Shown here piece after piece: positions 1-6,762 of a DNA stretch of 11,640 nucleotides (its first letter is position 1; the number at the start of each line of letters is the position of its first letter). A program made the translations under genes and the position numbers. The notes beneath the pieces are model-generated. The model had not been told where the DNA came from and did no database searches. It saw nothing but the letters and a program-made list of their open reading frames with translations. This DNA is from Flavobacterium sp. (GTDB taxonomy: Bacteria; Bacteroidota; Bacteroidia; Flavobacteriales; Flavobacteriaceae): contig JAGORP010000070.1 of NCBI GenBank assembly GCA_018062725.1, positions 1 to 11,640 on the forward strand, read 5' to 3'.

Positions 1-338
1 GTAGCGAAGTCACTTACGGATATTCCGATTTTATCATTTCTAATATGAAAGGAGGCACAAAAGCCTATCAAATTCTAACTACTGAATTTGCGTTTAATGC
101 ATTCGGAAAAGCCAATATCGTCGAAGCTAATTTTGTAACATCTGCTACAGATCAAAGGATTATTGGTTCCAATTGGAGAAACGGAGGTGGACCATCTACA
201 TTGCCGAGTGTTAAAACCGATCGTTTTTATGTGATTAAAGATGTTGCCGGTAACTATTATAAAGTTCAATTTCTAGCGATGACAAATGACGCTGGAGTTA
301 GAGGAAATCCAACAATTCAATATACTATTTTAAAATAA
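1..338 (+). CDS. HmuY-like haem-binding protein, C-terminal part (5' end outside window)
   Basis: The reading frame is open from base 3 to the TAA at 336-338, giving about 111 residues; the internal ATG at 45 is not the start because the frame continues to the window edge. The end of the protein carries the features of HmuY-family C-termini: a GGGP turn, then DRFYVIKD, GNYYKVQFLAMTN, and a glycine-rich VRGNP turn before a final beta strand. HmuY proteins are surface or secreted lipoproteins that take haem from host or environmental haemoproteins and pass it to a TonB-dependent receptor; that role is family knowledge. The lipoprotein signal and haem-ligand residues would lie upstream and cannot be checked. 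The gene converges on the Fec-type receptor gene and shares a terminator region with it. Its usual receptor partner may lie upstream, outside the window. Confidence 0.75.
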   Translation, partial: SEVTYGYSDFIISNMKGGTKAYQILTTEFAFNAFGKANIVEANFVTSATDQRIIGSNWRNGGGPSTLPSVKTDRFYVIKDVAGNYYKVQFLAMTNDAGVRGNPTIQYTILK

Positions 339-397
339 TTGGACATCCTAAAAATAGAAGTTTTTCATTAAACTTTTGGTTTTGTTTTTGTTTGTTT

Positions 398-431
398 AAA
401 AGGCTGCTTGCTTATTGTAAGCAGTCTTTTT
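398..431. terminator. Intrinsic terminator between convergent HmuY-like and TonB receptor genes
   Basis: GGCTGCTT (402-409) pairs with AAGCAGTC (419-426), with one G-U pair and a 9-nt loop. AAAA at 398-401 and TTTT at 427-430 extend the stem. The T tract on the plus strand (427-431) stops transcription from the HmuY-like gene. The A tract on the left makes it weakly bidirectional, so it may also serve the receptor gene ending at 472. Confidence 0.75.
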
Positions 432-471
432 AGTATCCAAATTAAAAAAAAACAAGATAATGAGTTTTATT

Positions 472-3021
472 TTAAAAGCTGTACCGCATGTAAGCATTCA
501 AGGTTCGTTCTAAAGAAAAAGTACTCACTCTTTCAATACTAGAAGTGTTGGTGTTAATTCGGAAGTGCTGATTGATGGTGTTTTTTTGGTTCGTAACATT
601 TTCAAAGGCAAATCCTAAATTTAGATTAGACTTTTCGTTCGCATGAAAAACATAACCAACAGAAAAGTTTAATTGAAAATAATCTTCCAGATTTTCGGAA
701 TTAGGGAGTTTATAAGCTATGGAACCCGTTTCGGGATTCGTAATGTGACTGTTTTCAAAAATAGGATTGGTTGTAGGTTTTCCTGTATGATATTTGGCTC
801 CAACCGCTAATTTTAATTTCTGGTTATCATAAATGAGCGCTCCAACTATATTTTGACTGATTTCATAATTGTTTGGAAAAACCGAAGGGGTATAAGTTTT
901 AAACTCATAATCATTGTTTGTGTAACTGTAGGAAATCCATGTTGTGAAATGCCTAATCTGTTTTTGAAGCAATAGTTCTGATCCCAAAACAGTATAATTT
1001 CCATTCAAAACTTCAAATTCTAACTGATTTTGAAAAGCTTGACTCATACTGGTTATTCCGTTTACTTTTTTGTAAAAATTATCTAAAGTAACCAGCCATT
1101 TATTTTTTTTGAAGGTAATACCTACAGAAGATTGCTGACTTTTCATTATCGGAATGTTTTTTTCATTCGATAAGATCCAACGACGTTTTTCAATGCCTAA
1201 AAAGTCTTGCTGTAAGTCAACAATTTGAGAAGTAGTTTGGTTTTTGGCTTCTCCCATAATTCCTAAAGAGAAGTTTTTGGCGAATTGATAATAAAGTTGT
1301 ACCCGAGGTTCTATAATTAACTTTGATAAAGTTTCGAAATAATTCGCTCGAAAACCTACCGTTGTTTTTAGCTTTTTTGTTGCGGGGGCATAATTTCCTT
1401 CAACGATTAATGCATGGTTGTGGATGACATTTTTATTTTTTTTGTAAAAAAAAGGACTGTTAATTCTATTCGTGTTGCTGATTCCAATTTCGTTGAATTG
1501 ATACCCAGTTTTGAATACCATTTTTTCTGAATATGCATAATTATTTTGAATTCTAAAGCCTGTATCTAAAATATCATTTTTTTGATTAAATATCTGATTG
1601 CTTTCGATAGATTCATTTTTAGAATCAATGTAATAATAGGAAGTGTAGAGGTTGGATTCTATGCTGTTTTTAGTATTCCAATCACTTTTTAAACTCAAGT
1701 TGCCTCCTAGGGTGTTTTGATTTAAAAAGCTACTTCTAGAAATGGTATTGATGCCTTCTATTTTACTTTGATCCAAATTTAACTGGTTGTAAATGGTAAT
1801 GGCATCGAAAAAGAAATCTGTTTTTTTTCCAATTTTTTGATGAAACTGGGCTGTAAAATCATAGAAATAAAAATTCACATTACTGGTATAATTTATAGTT
1901 TGATTGTCGGAGGTATTGGTTACTTCGGTATCTTGAAATATTCTATTGGAGTAATTTTTATAGGTTGGTGATCGCTTAATGACATCAGTAAAGGCTCTTC
2001 GTCCACTTATTTCAAGATTTGATTTTTTTCCCGTTTTGAGCTTGGTATAAAAATCAGCATTCACCCAGTTAACACCAATGGCGCCTTTATTTTTTTCAAT
2101 TTCTTGGGTTTGTGTTGAAATGTCAATCACACTAGAAGTGCTCTCGCCGTAAAAAGCTGATGTACCATTTTTAGAGATTTTAACGGTGTGGGCCAAATTG
2201 GGATTTAAGGCTGAAATCATTCCGAAAAAATGTCCTGTTTGAAATAATCGAATTCCATTCCATACCACCAAATTTTGATCGTGAGTTCCGCCTCTGACAT
2301 TAATATTGGAAATACTTTCATCTACACTTACAATACCTGGAATTTGTTGCATGGTTTTGAAAACATCCGGTTCGGTTAAACCTGGTAAATGCCCTATTTT
2401 TTTAGGTTTTATGTGAATTGTTCCGTCATTTTTAATCGAAATTCCTGAAGTTAAATAGGTTTGGGTAATGACTTCTTCTAATGGAATTGTGTTGGGTTTT
2501 AAGAAGAGTTGGGGACAATTTGTGGCATAAAGAATTTCAGGGCTAATTGCTGTTTTTTCGAAACTAACATGGGAGAACACGATATTGTTTCCTGAGGCAA
2601 TTGGCAATTCGAAATAACCATTTTCCTGACTAATTTTAGTAATTGTAGTGTTTAAAATGGCAATGTTGACTTGCGCAATGGGTTCGTTGGTTTCTGAATT
2701 CATTACATAGCCACATAGCGGTTTGTCTAAACGTTTGTCATTAAAAACATTGTAGTATTGGTTGTTGGTAACACTAAAATTAAGTTTTGTTTCTTTTTGT
2801 AAGTACGATATTTTTTCTTCTACCGTCCAATTTGTGTCCGGTTCTAAGACGGTGAAAACAACAATTTCATCTTCTAAATAATTAAAGCTAATATGATGTG
2901 TTTGACTCATATTTTGAAGTATATTTTTCAAAGGAAGTTGTCTCCTTTTTTCTTGTGATTGCGCCAAAAAGAAAGAGAAGTAACAAACTAAGAAAAAAAT
3001 AAAAGGTTTACTTTTTAACAT
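472..3021 (-). CDS. TonB-dependent outer-membrane receptor of the transducing (FecA) type
   Basis: This 849-residue receptor has a hydrophobic signal peptide (about 1-22), an STN signalling domain (about 30-92), a carboxypeptidase-regulatory-like beta domain (about 100-182), a plug (about 205-305, with LPGLTEPDV, NINVRGGTHDQN and GHFFGMISALNP) and a long beta-barrel ending in a terminal phenylalanine. The STN domain marks it as a receptor that reports ligand binding to a FecR anti-sigma factor, as FecA does in Escherichia coli. It probably imports a siderophore or another scarce ligand using TonB energy; the substrate cannot be told from sequence. Its ATG overlaps the 3' end of fecR by 14 nt (3008-3021), so translation is probably coupled. 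The frame stays intact through four 8-base homopolymers (1103-1110, 1436-1443, 1446-1453, 1821-1828), a useful contrast with the broken fecR. Confidence 0.93.
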   Translation of the reverse strand: MLKSKPFIFFLVCYFSFFLAQSQEKRRQLPLKNILQNMSQTHHISFNYLEDEIVVFTVLEPDTNWTVEEKISYLQKETKLNFSVTNNQYYNVFNDKRLDKPLCGYVMNSETNEPIAQVNIAILNTTITKISQENGYFELPIASGNNIVFSHVSFEKTAISPEILYATNCPQLFLKPNTIPLEEVITQTYLTSGISIKNDGTIHIKPKKIGHLPGLTEPDVFKTMQQIPGIVSVDESISNINVRGGTHDQNLVVWNGIRLFQTGHFFGMISALNPNLAHTVKISKNGTSAFYGESTSSVIDISTQTQEIEKNKGAIGVNWVNADFYTKLKTGKKSNLEISGRRAFTDVIKRSPTYKNYSNRIFQDTEVTNTSDNQTINYTSNVNFYFYDFTAQFHQKIGKKTDFFFDAITIYNQLNLDQSKIEGINTISRSSFLNQNTLGGNLSLKSDWNTKNSIESNLYTSYYYIDSKNESIESNQIFNQKNDILDTGFRIQNNYAYSEKMVFKTGYQFNEIGISNTNRINSPFFYKKNKNVIHNHALIVEGNYAPATKKLKTTVGFRANYFETLSKLIIEPRVQLYYQFAKNFSLGIMGEAKNQTTSQIVDLQQDFLGIEKRRWILSNEKNIPIMKSQQSSVGITFKKNKWLVTLDNFYKKVNGITSMSQAFQNQLEFEVLNGNYTVLGSELLLQKQIRHFTTWISYSYTNNDYEFKTYTPSVFPNNYEISQNIVGALIYDNQKLKLAVGAKYHTGKPTTNPIFENSHITNPETGSIAYKLPNSENLEDYFQLNFSVGYVFHANEKSNLNLGFAFENVTNQKNTINQHFRINTNTSSIERVSTFSLERTLNAYMRYSF

Positions 3022-3670
3022 TTAGATCTTCTAAAATATATACTTTTTCATTTTGTTGGGTAACCTGTAAATGATAGGTTGAAGCAATAATTTGTAAGGC
3101 AGCTTCCAAATTATTTGCGGGTAATTTTCCAGTGAAAAATTGATGAGATGGAGTCGTTTTAAGAATGAGGGTAATGTTGTATTTACGTTCTATTTCTTTC
3201 ATTATTGCGACTATATTATCGTGATTGAATTCGATTTCATTGTTCGTCCAGCTTGGTTTGCTACCAGTTGGTTCAGAAATTTGTAGTTGCTTTCCATTCT
3301 CAAAAGAGACATTTTGATTTTTAGCGATCACTACTTCTTGATTCTGGTAATTCACCCTTACTTTCCCTTCAAAACAAACAATATCAAAACGATTCTCACG
3401 GGCTTTCACATTAAATTGAGTTCCCAAAACGGTTACTTTACCTAAGTTAGTATTGACTTCAAATGTTTTGCCTTTAGCGACTTTAAAATAGGCTTCCCCT
3501 TTAAGTTGCAGTGATCTGTTGTCCTTCCATTTTTTTTCTTTAAATTCAATTTCCGAGCCAGAATTTAATACCACTTCCGAGTTATCAGGTAAATGAAATG
3601 TTGTTTGTTTTCCGTTTTCCGCCCATTGTTTTTGCGTTGGATTAAAGGTGAAAAAGTAAGTTAATCCCAA
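3008..3670 (-). CDS. FecR C-terminal fragment: FecR domain and DUF4974-like domain
   Basis: The longest frame counted from a start codon begins with TTG at 3670, but that codon lies inside the coding sequence for the membrane helix, so it is probably not a true start. The fragment contains the FecR beta domain (FHLPDNSEVVLNSGS, LKGEAYFKVAKGKTFEVNT, VTVLGTQFNVKA, CFEGKVRVN) and a C-terminal domain of the DUF4974/STN-like type (FNHDNIVAIMKEIERKYNI to KVYIL). These parts normally lie in the periplasm and receive the signal from the receptor plug. Without the N-terminal part and an intact membrane helix this piece could not signal normally. It overlaps the receptor gene by 14 nt. Confidence 0.65.
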   Translation of the reverse strand: MGLTYFFTFNPTQKQWAENGKQTTFHLPDNSEVVLNSGSEIEFKEKKWKDNRSLQLKGEAYFKVAKGKTFEVNTNLGKVTVLGTQFNVKARENRFDIVCFEGKVRVNYQNQEVVIAKNQNVSFENGKQLQISEPTGSKPSWTNNEIEFNHDNIVAIMKEIERKYNITLILKTTPSHQFFTGKLPANNLEAALQIIASTYHLQVTQQNEKVYILEDLNVKK

Positions 3671-3719
3671 TGTAATGACTATAACCGCAGCAATTTTATA
3701 AATCCAATTTGAAGTTAAC

Positions 3720-3923
3720 TTAATAATGGGTTTTGCTTCTTTTTTTTGTTGCTAAAATGGTTGAAAGAAGTTGCTCTTCATTAAAAGGAGGTGTTTTTAA
3801 ATCTCCCGAAGCTTTTTTAATTTTCTCGTAAATGGAATAATCAGCGGTCGCTTTAAATTCGGCTAATTCCGCTTCAGTCATTTCGTCATTTAACCATTTG
3901 GCTAATGTGTATTTTTCTTCCAT
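3720..3923 (-). CDS. FecR N-terminal fragment: cytoplasmic sigma-binding part
   Basis: As written, the sequence encodes a soluble 67-residue product from MEEKYTLAKWLN to a tail of six out-of-frame residues (RSKTHY). The longer start at 3950 adds nine residues that lie within the promoter-like motif; I prefer ATG 3923 because MEEKYTLAKW matches the usual start of flavobacterial FecR proteins. The acidic, helical sequence (EMTEAELAEFKATADYSIYEKI) is the part that contacts the sigma factor. In Escherichia coli, cytoplasmic N-terminal fragments of FecR activate FecI without inducer, so this fragment alone could lock the system on; that is inference for this organism. Confidence 0.6.
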   Translation of the reverse strand: MEEKYTLAKWLNDEMTEAELAEFKATADYSIYEKIKKASGDLKTPPFNEEQLLSTILATKKRSKTHY

Positions 3924-3944
3924 AATTTTTTCAACTGTATAGAG

Positions 3945-3972
3945 TAACAATTAAACAGGCATTTACCCTACC
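3945..3972 (-). promoter_or_regulatory. Two-block promoter-like motif upstream of fecR (copy B)
   Basis: On the minus strand GGTAGGGTAAA (3972-3962) is followed by 9 nt and AATTGTTA (3952-3945). The first block contains the TAG stop codon of the sigma factor gene. The fecR ATG at 3923 begins 22 nt after the last base of the motif. The identical arrangement occurs at 4541-4568 on the plus strand. The -35/-10-like spacing and the position beside an ECF sigma gene suggest an ECF-dependent promoter; this is inference. Confidence 0.6.
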
Positions 3973-4489
3973 TAAAATGTTCAAATTCTTTTTTTAATTC
4001 TAAAAGAGCCAAATGAATTCTTTTTTCAACTGCTTTAACACTTATGTTCAATTCGGTAGCGATTTCTGTATACTTTTTACCATCAATGCGATGCATTAAA
4101 AAAGCAACCCGTTGACTTTCATTTAAGTGATTAATGGCTGTCAGCAATTTGATTTTAAATTGCTCTTCTTCCAATAGGAACTCTGGACTTTCATTGGATC
4201 GATCTATTTGGGTATTGTTTTTTTCATATTCGAGTACAATCTTTTGATGTGCAATTGCATTTAAAGTGCTGTTATTAGCAATGGTGTAGATATAGGATTT
4301 CACTTTTTCTAAAGGAACATCTTTGCAGTTTTGCCAAAGTTTTATAAATGCTTCTTGTGTTATATCTTCTGCTAATTCCAAATTTTTGAATTTATAATAC
4401 ATGTAATTGCGTACTAATTTTGCCTGACTTTTAAAAAAAGTCGTAAAAGTATTTTCATTGCAAGTATCAGAATTTAAAGGGCTTTTCAT
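3968..4489 (-). CDS. ECF-family RNA polymerase sigma factor (FecI-like)
   Basis: This 173-residue protein has the two-domain ECF layout. Region 2 (about 12-82) includes AEDITQEAFIKLWQN at 40-54, which binds core polymerase and opens the -10 element. Region 4 (about 108-163) includes the helix-turn-helix YTEIATELNISVKAVEKRI, which reads the -35 element. It lacks the extra C-terminal domains of some ECF groups, and its length is typical of Bacteroidota FecI-like factors. The gene precedes fecR (44 nt from stop to ATG) and the transducing receptor, the standard layout for cell-surface signalling. It probably activates the receptor operon and, judging by the shared motif, the divergent lipoprotein arm. 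No housekeeping promoter of the TTTG/TAnnTTTG type is evident before it; an A9 tract lies 35-43 nt upstream of its ATG. Confidence 0.93.
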   Translation of the reverse strand: MKSPLNSDTCNENTFTTFFKSQAKLVRNYMYYKFKNLELAEDITQEAFIKLWQNCKDVPLEKVKSYIYTIANNSTLNAIAHQKIVLEYEKNNTQIDRSNESPEFLLEEEQFKIKLLTAINHLNESQRVAFLMHRIDGKKYTEIATELNISVKAVEKRIHLALLELKKEFEHFR

Positions 4490-4540
4490 TAAAAATGTAA
4501 TAATGTACTTATAAAAATAATAATTTTTTTTTAATAATGA

Positions 4541-4568
4541 GGTAGGGTAAAATGATTTTGAATTGTTA
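4541..4568 (+). promoter_or_regulatory. Two-block promoter-like motif upstream of small ORF and lipoprotein (copy A)
   Basis: GGTAGGGTAAA (4541-4551), then 9 nt, then AATTGTTA (4561-4568): both blocks and the spacing are identical to the copy before fecR, while the 9-nt spacer differs. An ATG begins at 4590, again 22 nt after the last base of the motif. Conserved blocks with a divergent spacer are what a sigma factor recognition site would show. Assignment to the neighbouring ECF sigma factor is inference. Confidence 0.6.
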
Positions 4569-4589
4569 TATCATCAGAAGCGAATAGAA

Positions 4590-4691
4590 ATGGAATCTGA
4601 ACGAATTTGTAAAATCCTTTATAGACTATTTCAAGTTGTAATTTGGATGTTGATAGCATCACTTGCGACCCTTAATTTTTGTAAAACGTAA
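4590..4691 (+). CDS. Possible 33-residue membrane peptide
   Basis: A short frame runs from ATG 4590 to TAA 4691. It begins MESERICKILYRLF, followed by a hydrophobic stretch (QVVIWMLIASLATLNF) and a basic end (CKT). That would fit a single-pass small membrane protein or a leader peptide. The main support is position: the ATG lies at exactly the same distance from the two-block motif as the fecR ATG does from its copy, and both frames open with ATGGAA. The lipoprotein gene starts 34 nt after its stop, so it could be cotranscribed. I do not recognise a family, and a chance ORF of this size is quite possible in AT-rich DNA. Confidence 0.4.
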   Translation: MESERICKILYRLFQVVIWMLIASLATLNFCKT

Positions 4692-4725
4692 AACAATTAA
4701 ACATATTAATCTAAACCTAATTATT

Positions 4726-5193
4726 ATGAAACATGTATCTTTTTTCTCGATTTTATCCTTAATCTTCATGTTAAACGTTGCTAGTATGTGCAGTAATGAT
4801 GATGATGTGATTCCAAGTCCTTCGGTAAACCCTTCTCCCGTAATTAATACAGTTAAAAATGGCACTTGGCGTATTACTTTTTTTCAAGATTCAGGGACAA
4901 ATGAAACCAGTAATTTTGATGGTTATACTTTTACTTTTGGTTCTTCATCAGTATTAACGGCTGAAAATGGCGCTAATACCTATACAGGTTCTTGGTCGGT
5001 AACAAGTGATAATAGCCATGATGATAGTCCAAGTAATGATCTAGATTTTAATATTAATTTTGCTACTCCTGCAAACTTTGAAGAACTCTCCGAAGATTGG
5101 AATATTTTAGAATTTACAAGTACAAAAGTACGTTTAGTTCATGTTAGTGGAGGAAATGGAGGTATTGATTATTTAACTTTCGAGAAAAATTAA
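4726..5193 (+). CDS. Small surface lipoprotein with lipocalin-like domain
   Basis: This is a 155-residue protein if it starts at ATG 4726, which gives a compact signal peptide (MKHVSFFSILSLIFML). The frame extends upstream to a TTG at 4663, but that would bury the signal peptide. The lipid-modified residue is probably Cys22; the preceding Met21 is unusual for a lipobox, which normally has Gly, Ala or Ser there. SNDDD follows the cysteine, resembling the acidic export signal that sends Bacteroidota lipoproteins to the cell surface. A Pro/Ser-rich linker leads to a beta-rich domain (NGTWRITFF, YTFTFGSSS, TGSWSVTSD, DYLTFEKN) like flavobacterial lipocalin-type hypothetical proteins. The function is unknown. 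It is divergent from the ECF sigma gene and downstream of one motif copy, so I infer it belongs to the same regulon and may assist the receptor at the surface. Confidence 0.8.
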   Translation: MKHVSFFSILSLIFMLNVASMCSNDDDVIPSPSVNPSPVINTVKNGTWRITFFQDSGTNETSNFDGYTFTFGSSSVLTAENGANTYTGSWSVTSDNSHDDSPSNDLDFNINFATPANFEELSEDWNILEFTSTKVRLVHVSGGNGGIDYLTFEKN

Positions 5194-5228
5194 TACCACG
5201 TAAACTTTTGTGATTTTAATCTCGATGG

Positions 5229-5260
5229 AAAGCAGTCTTTTTAAAAAGACTGCTTTTTTT
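5229..5260 (+). terminator. Intrinsic terminator after the lipoprotein gene
   Basis: A perfect 28-nt palindrome (5229-5256, 14-base arms centred between 5242 and 5243) reads AAAGCAGTCTTTTT then AAAAAGACTGCTTT, and T residues continue to 5260. The central A/T part would form the loop. The stem core AAGCAGTC matches the terminator at 398-431. Confidence 0.85.
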
Positions 5261-5283
5261 ATTCGCTTTATGTAGTTTCGAGT

Positions 5284-5314
5284 TTTGCTACTTCCTAACT
5301 TTCAATTATCTTTG
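5284..5314 (+). promoter_or_regulatory. Housekeeping Bacteroidota promoter of ffh
   Basis: TTTG at 5284-5287, 19 nt of spacer, then TATCTTTG at 5307-5314 match the Bacteroidota primary-sigma consensus (TTTG, about 19 nt, TAnnTTTG) exactly. Transcription should begin a few bases after 5314, leaving a short leader of about 15-20 nt before the ffh ATG at 5337. Confidence 0.85.
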
Positions 5315-5336
5315 CCACTTCTAAAAAAGAATAGCT

Positions 5337-6686
5337 ATGTTCAATAATTTATCAGAAAAACTAGATAAAGCATTCCATATATTAAAAGGTCACGGTAAAA
5401 TTACCGAAGTAAATGTTGCCGATACTTTAAAAGAAGTCCGTCGTGCCTTACTTGATGCCGATGTTAACTTTAAAATTGCCAAAGATTTTACCACTCGCGT
5501 AAAAGAAAAAGCGTTAGGTCAAGATGTATTAACAACCTTACAACCGGGTCAGCTTTTAGTTAAAATCGTAAAAGATGAACTGGTTGAATTAATGGGTGGA
5601 GATGTTGCCGGCGTAAATCTTTCTGGAAATCCATCGGTGATTTTAATGTCAGGATTGCAAGGTTCAGGTAAAACAACCTTTTCAGGAAAATTGGCTAATT
5701 TTTTAAAGACCAAAAAGAATAAAAAAGTATTATTGGTAGCCTGTGATATTTACCGTCCAGCTGCGATCAACCAATTACATGTAGTTGGAGATCAGGTTGG
5801 AGTAGAAGTATACTCTGAACCAGAAAATAAAAATGCAGTTTCTATCGCTGAAAATGCTATCAAACACGCAAAAGCAAATGGTTTCAATGTCGTTATCGTC
5901 GATACTGCTGGTCGTTTGGCGGTCGATGAAGAGATGATGATTGAAATCGCTAACGTACACAAAGCGATTCAACCAAACGAAACGTTGTTTGTGGTCGATT
6001 CGATGACAGGACAAGATGCGGTTAATACGGCTAAAGCTTTTAACGATCGATTGAATTTCGACGGAGTTATTCTTACTAAATTAGATGGTGATACGCGTGG
6101 TGGAGCGGCAATTTCGATTAAATCGGTAGTGAATAAACCAATTAAGTTCATCGGTACGGGTGAAAAAATGGACGCCATTGACGTATTCTACCCAGATCGT
6201 ATGGCCGATCGTATTCTAGGTATGGGTGACGTGGTTTCCTTAGTAGAGCGTGCACAACAGCAATACGACGAAGAAGAAGCACGTAAATTGCAAAAGAAAA
6301 TTGCAAAGAATGAATTCGGTTTTGATGATTTCTTAAGTCAAATTCAACAAGTGAAAAAAATGGGGAACATGAAAGACTTGGTTGGAATGATACCAGGTGC
6401 TGGAAAAGCCTTAAAAGATGTAGAAATTGAAGACGATGCGTTCAAACATATCGAAGCGATTATCTATTCTATGACGCCACAAGAAAGAAGCAAACCAACC
6501 ATTATAGATGTAAAACGTAAAACACGTATTGCAAAAGGTTCGGGACGTAAAGTGGAAGAAGTGAATCAGTTAATGAAACAGTTTGATCAAATGAGCAAAA
6601 TGATGAAGATGATGCAAGGGCCAGGAGGAAAGAACTTGATGAAGATGATGGGCGGAATGAAAGGCGGAATGCCGGGAATGAAATAA
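5337..6686 (+). CDS. ffh: Signal recognition particle protein Ffh
   Basis: Ffh is the GTPase subunit of the signal recognition particle. It binds 4.5S RNA and hydrophobic signal sequences as they leave the ribosome and delivers them to FtsY at the inner membrane. The 449-residue protein is full length. It has an N domain (1-95), a G domain with P-loop GLQGSGKTT (106-114), DIYRPAA (137-143), DTAGR (189-193), TKLDGD (247-252) and GTGEKMD (273-279), and an M domain (about 328-425) with the RNA-binding stretch RIAKGSGRKVEEVNQLM (397-413). A methionine- and glycine-rich tail follows, ending GGMPGMK. It has its own housekeeping promoter and is followed by a terminator, so it is probably transcribed alone. 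The start at 5337 gives the normal MFNNLSEKLDKAF beginning. Confidence 0.98.
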   Translation: MFNNLSEKLDKAFHILKGHGKITEVNVADTLKEVRRALLDADVNFKIAKDFTTRVKEKALGQDVLTTLQPGQLLVKIVKDELVELMGGDVAGVNLSGNPSVILMSGLQGSGKTTFSGKLANFLKTKKNKKVLLVACDIYRPAAINQLHVVGDQVGVEVYSEPENKNAVSIAENAIKHAKANGFNVVIVDTAGRLAVDEEMMIEIANVHKAIQPNETLFVVDSMTGQDAVNTAKAFNDRLNFDGVILTKLDGDTRGGAAISIKSVVNKPIKFIGTGEKMDAIDVFYPDRMADRILGMGDVVSLVERAQQQYDEEEARKLQKKIAKNEFGFDDFLSQIQQVKKMGNMKDLVGMIPGAGKALKDVEIEDDAFKHIEAIIYSMTPQERSKPTIIDVKRKTRIAKGSGRKVEEVNQLMKQFDQMSKMMKMMQGPGGKNLMKMMGGMKGGMPGMK

Positions 6687-6693
6687 AAAATGA

Positions 6694-6717
6694 GGTGCGT
6701 TTATTCGCGCCTTTTTT
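6694..6717 (+). terminator. Intrinsic terminator after ffh
   Basis: GGTGCG (6694-6699) pairs with CGCGCC (6706-6711), including one T-G pair, around a 6-nt loop, followed by six Ts (6712-6717). It lies 8 nt after the ffh stop codon and separates ffh from folD. Confidence 0.8.
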
Positions 6718-6762
6718 CATGAATAAAATACAAGCAACTAAACAATAAACAACACAACAACA

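Larger units (their letters stand above)
3008..3923 (-). pseudogene. fecR-type anti-sigma factor gene, split by a one-base frameshift in an A8 tract
   Basis: Two adjacent minus-strand frames together make one normal FecR. Reading from ATG 3923, the cytoplasmic part runs to ATKK. The next eight As (3747-3740 on the minus strand) then put the ribosome out of frame and it stops at 3720-3722. If one A is dropped, the frame continues with EAKPIIKLTSNW and a clear membrane segment (IYKIAAVIVITLGLTYFF), then joins the frame of the downstream fragment. The repaired product would be 304 residues, close to usual FecR length: cytoplasmic sigma-binding part 1-72, transmembrane segment about 74-91, FecR domain about 100-195, and a C-terminal DUF4974-like domain that would meet the receptor's STN domain. 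Whether this is a sequencing error, a real mutation, a phase-variable switch or a slippage-expressed gene cannot be decided here. Confidence 0.85.

Noticed and set aside
3671..3719. fecR gap as evidence for two independent genes with their own starts
   Set aside because: The gap encodes the missing membrane helix in the downstream frame, and no ATG or ribosome-binding site precedes the downstream fragment; a single split gene explains everything.
4663..4725. Upstream extension of the lipoprotein reading frame to a TTG at 4663
   Set aside because: It would put 21 polar and basic residues before a well-formed lipoprotein signal peptide; ATG 4726 is the natural start.
5194..5336. A possible signal recognition particle RNA gene near ffh
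   Set aside because: The interval holds only the lipoprotein terminator and the ffh promoter; the conserved GNAR-tetraloop hairpin of SRP RNA is not seen.
5775..6178. Minus-strand frames of 69-79 codons inside ffh, and similar antisense frames inside rluF and the coiled-coil gene
   Set aside because: They lie fully inside strongly conserved genes, have low-complexity or unlikely composition and no recognisable domain.
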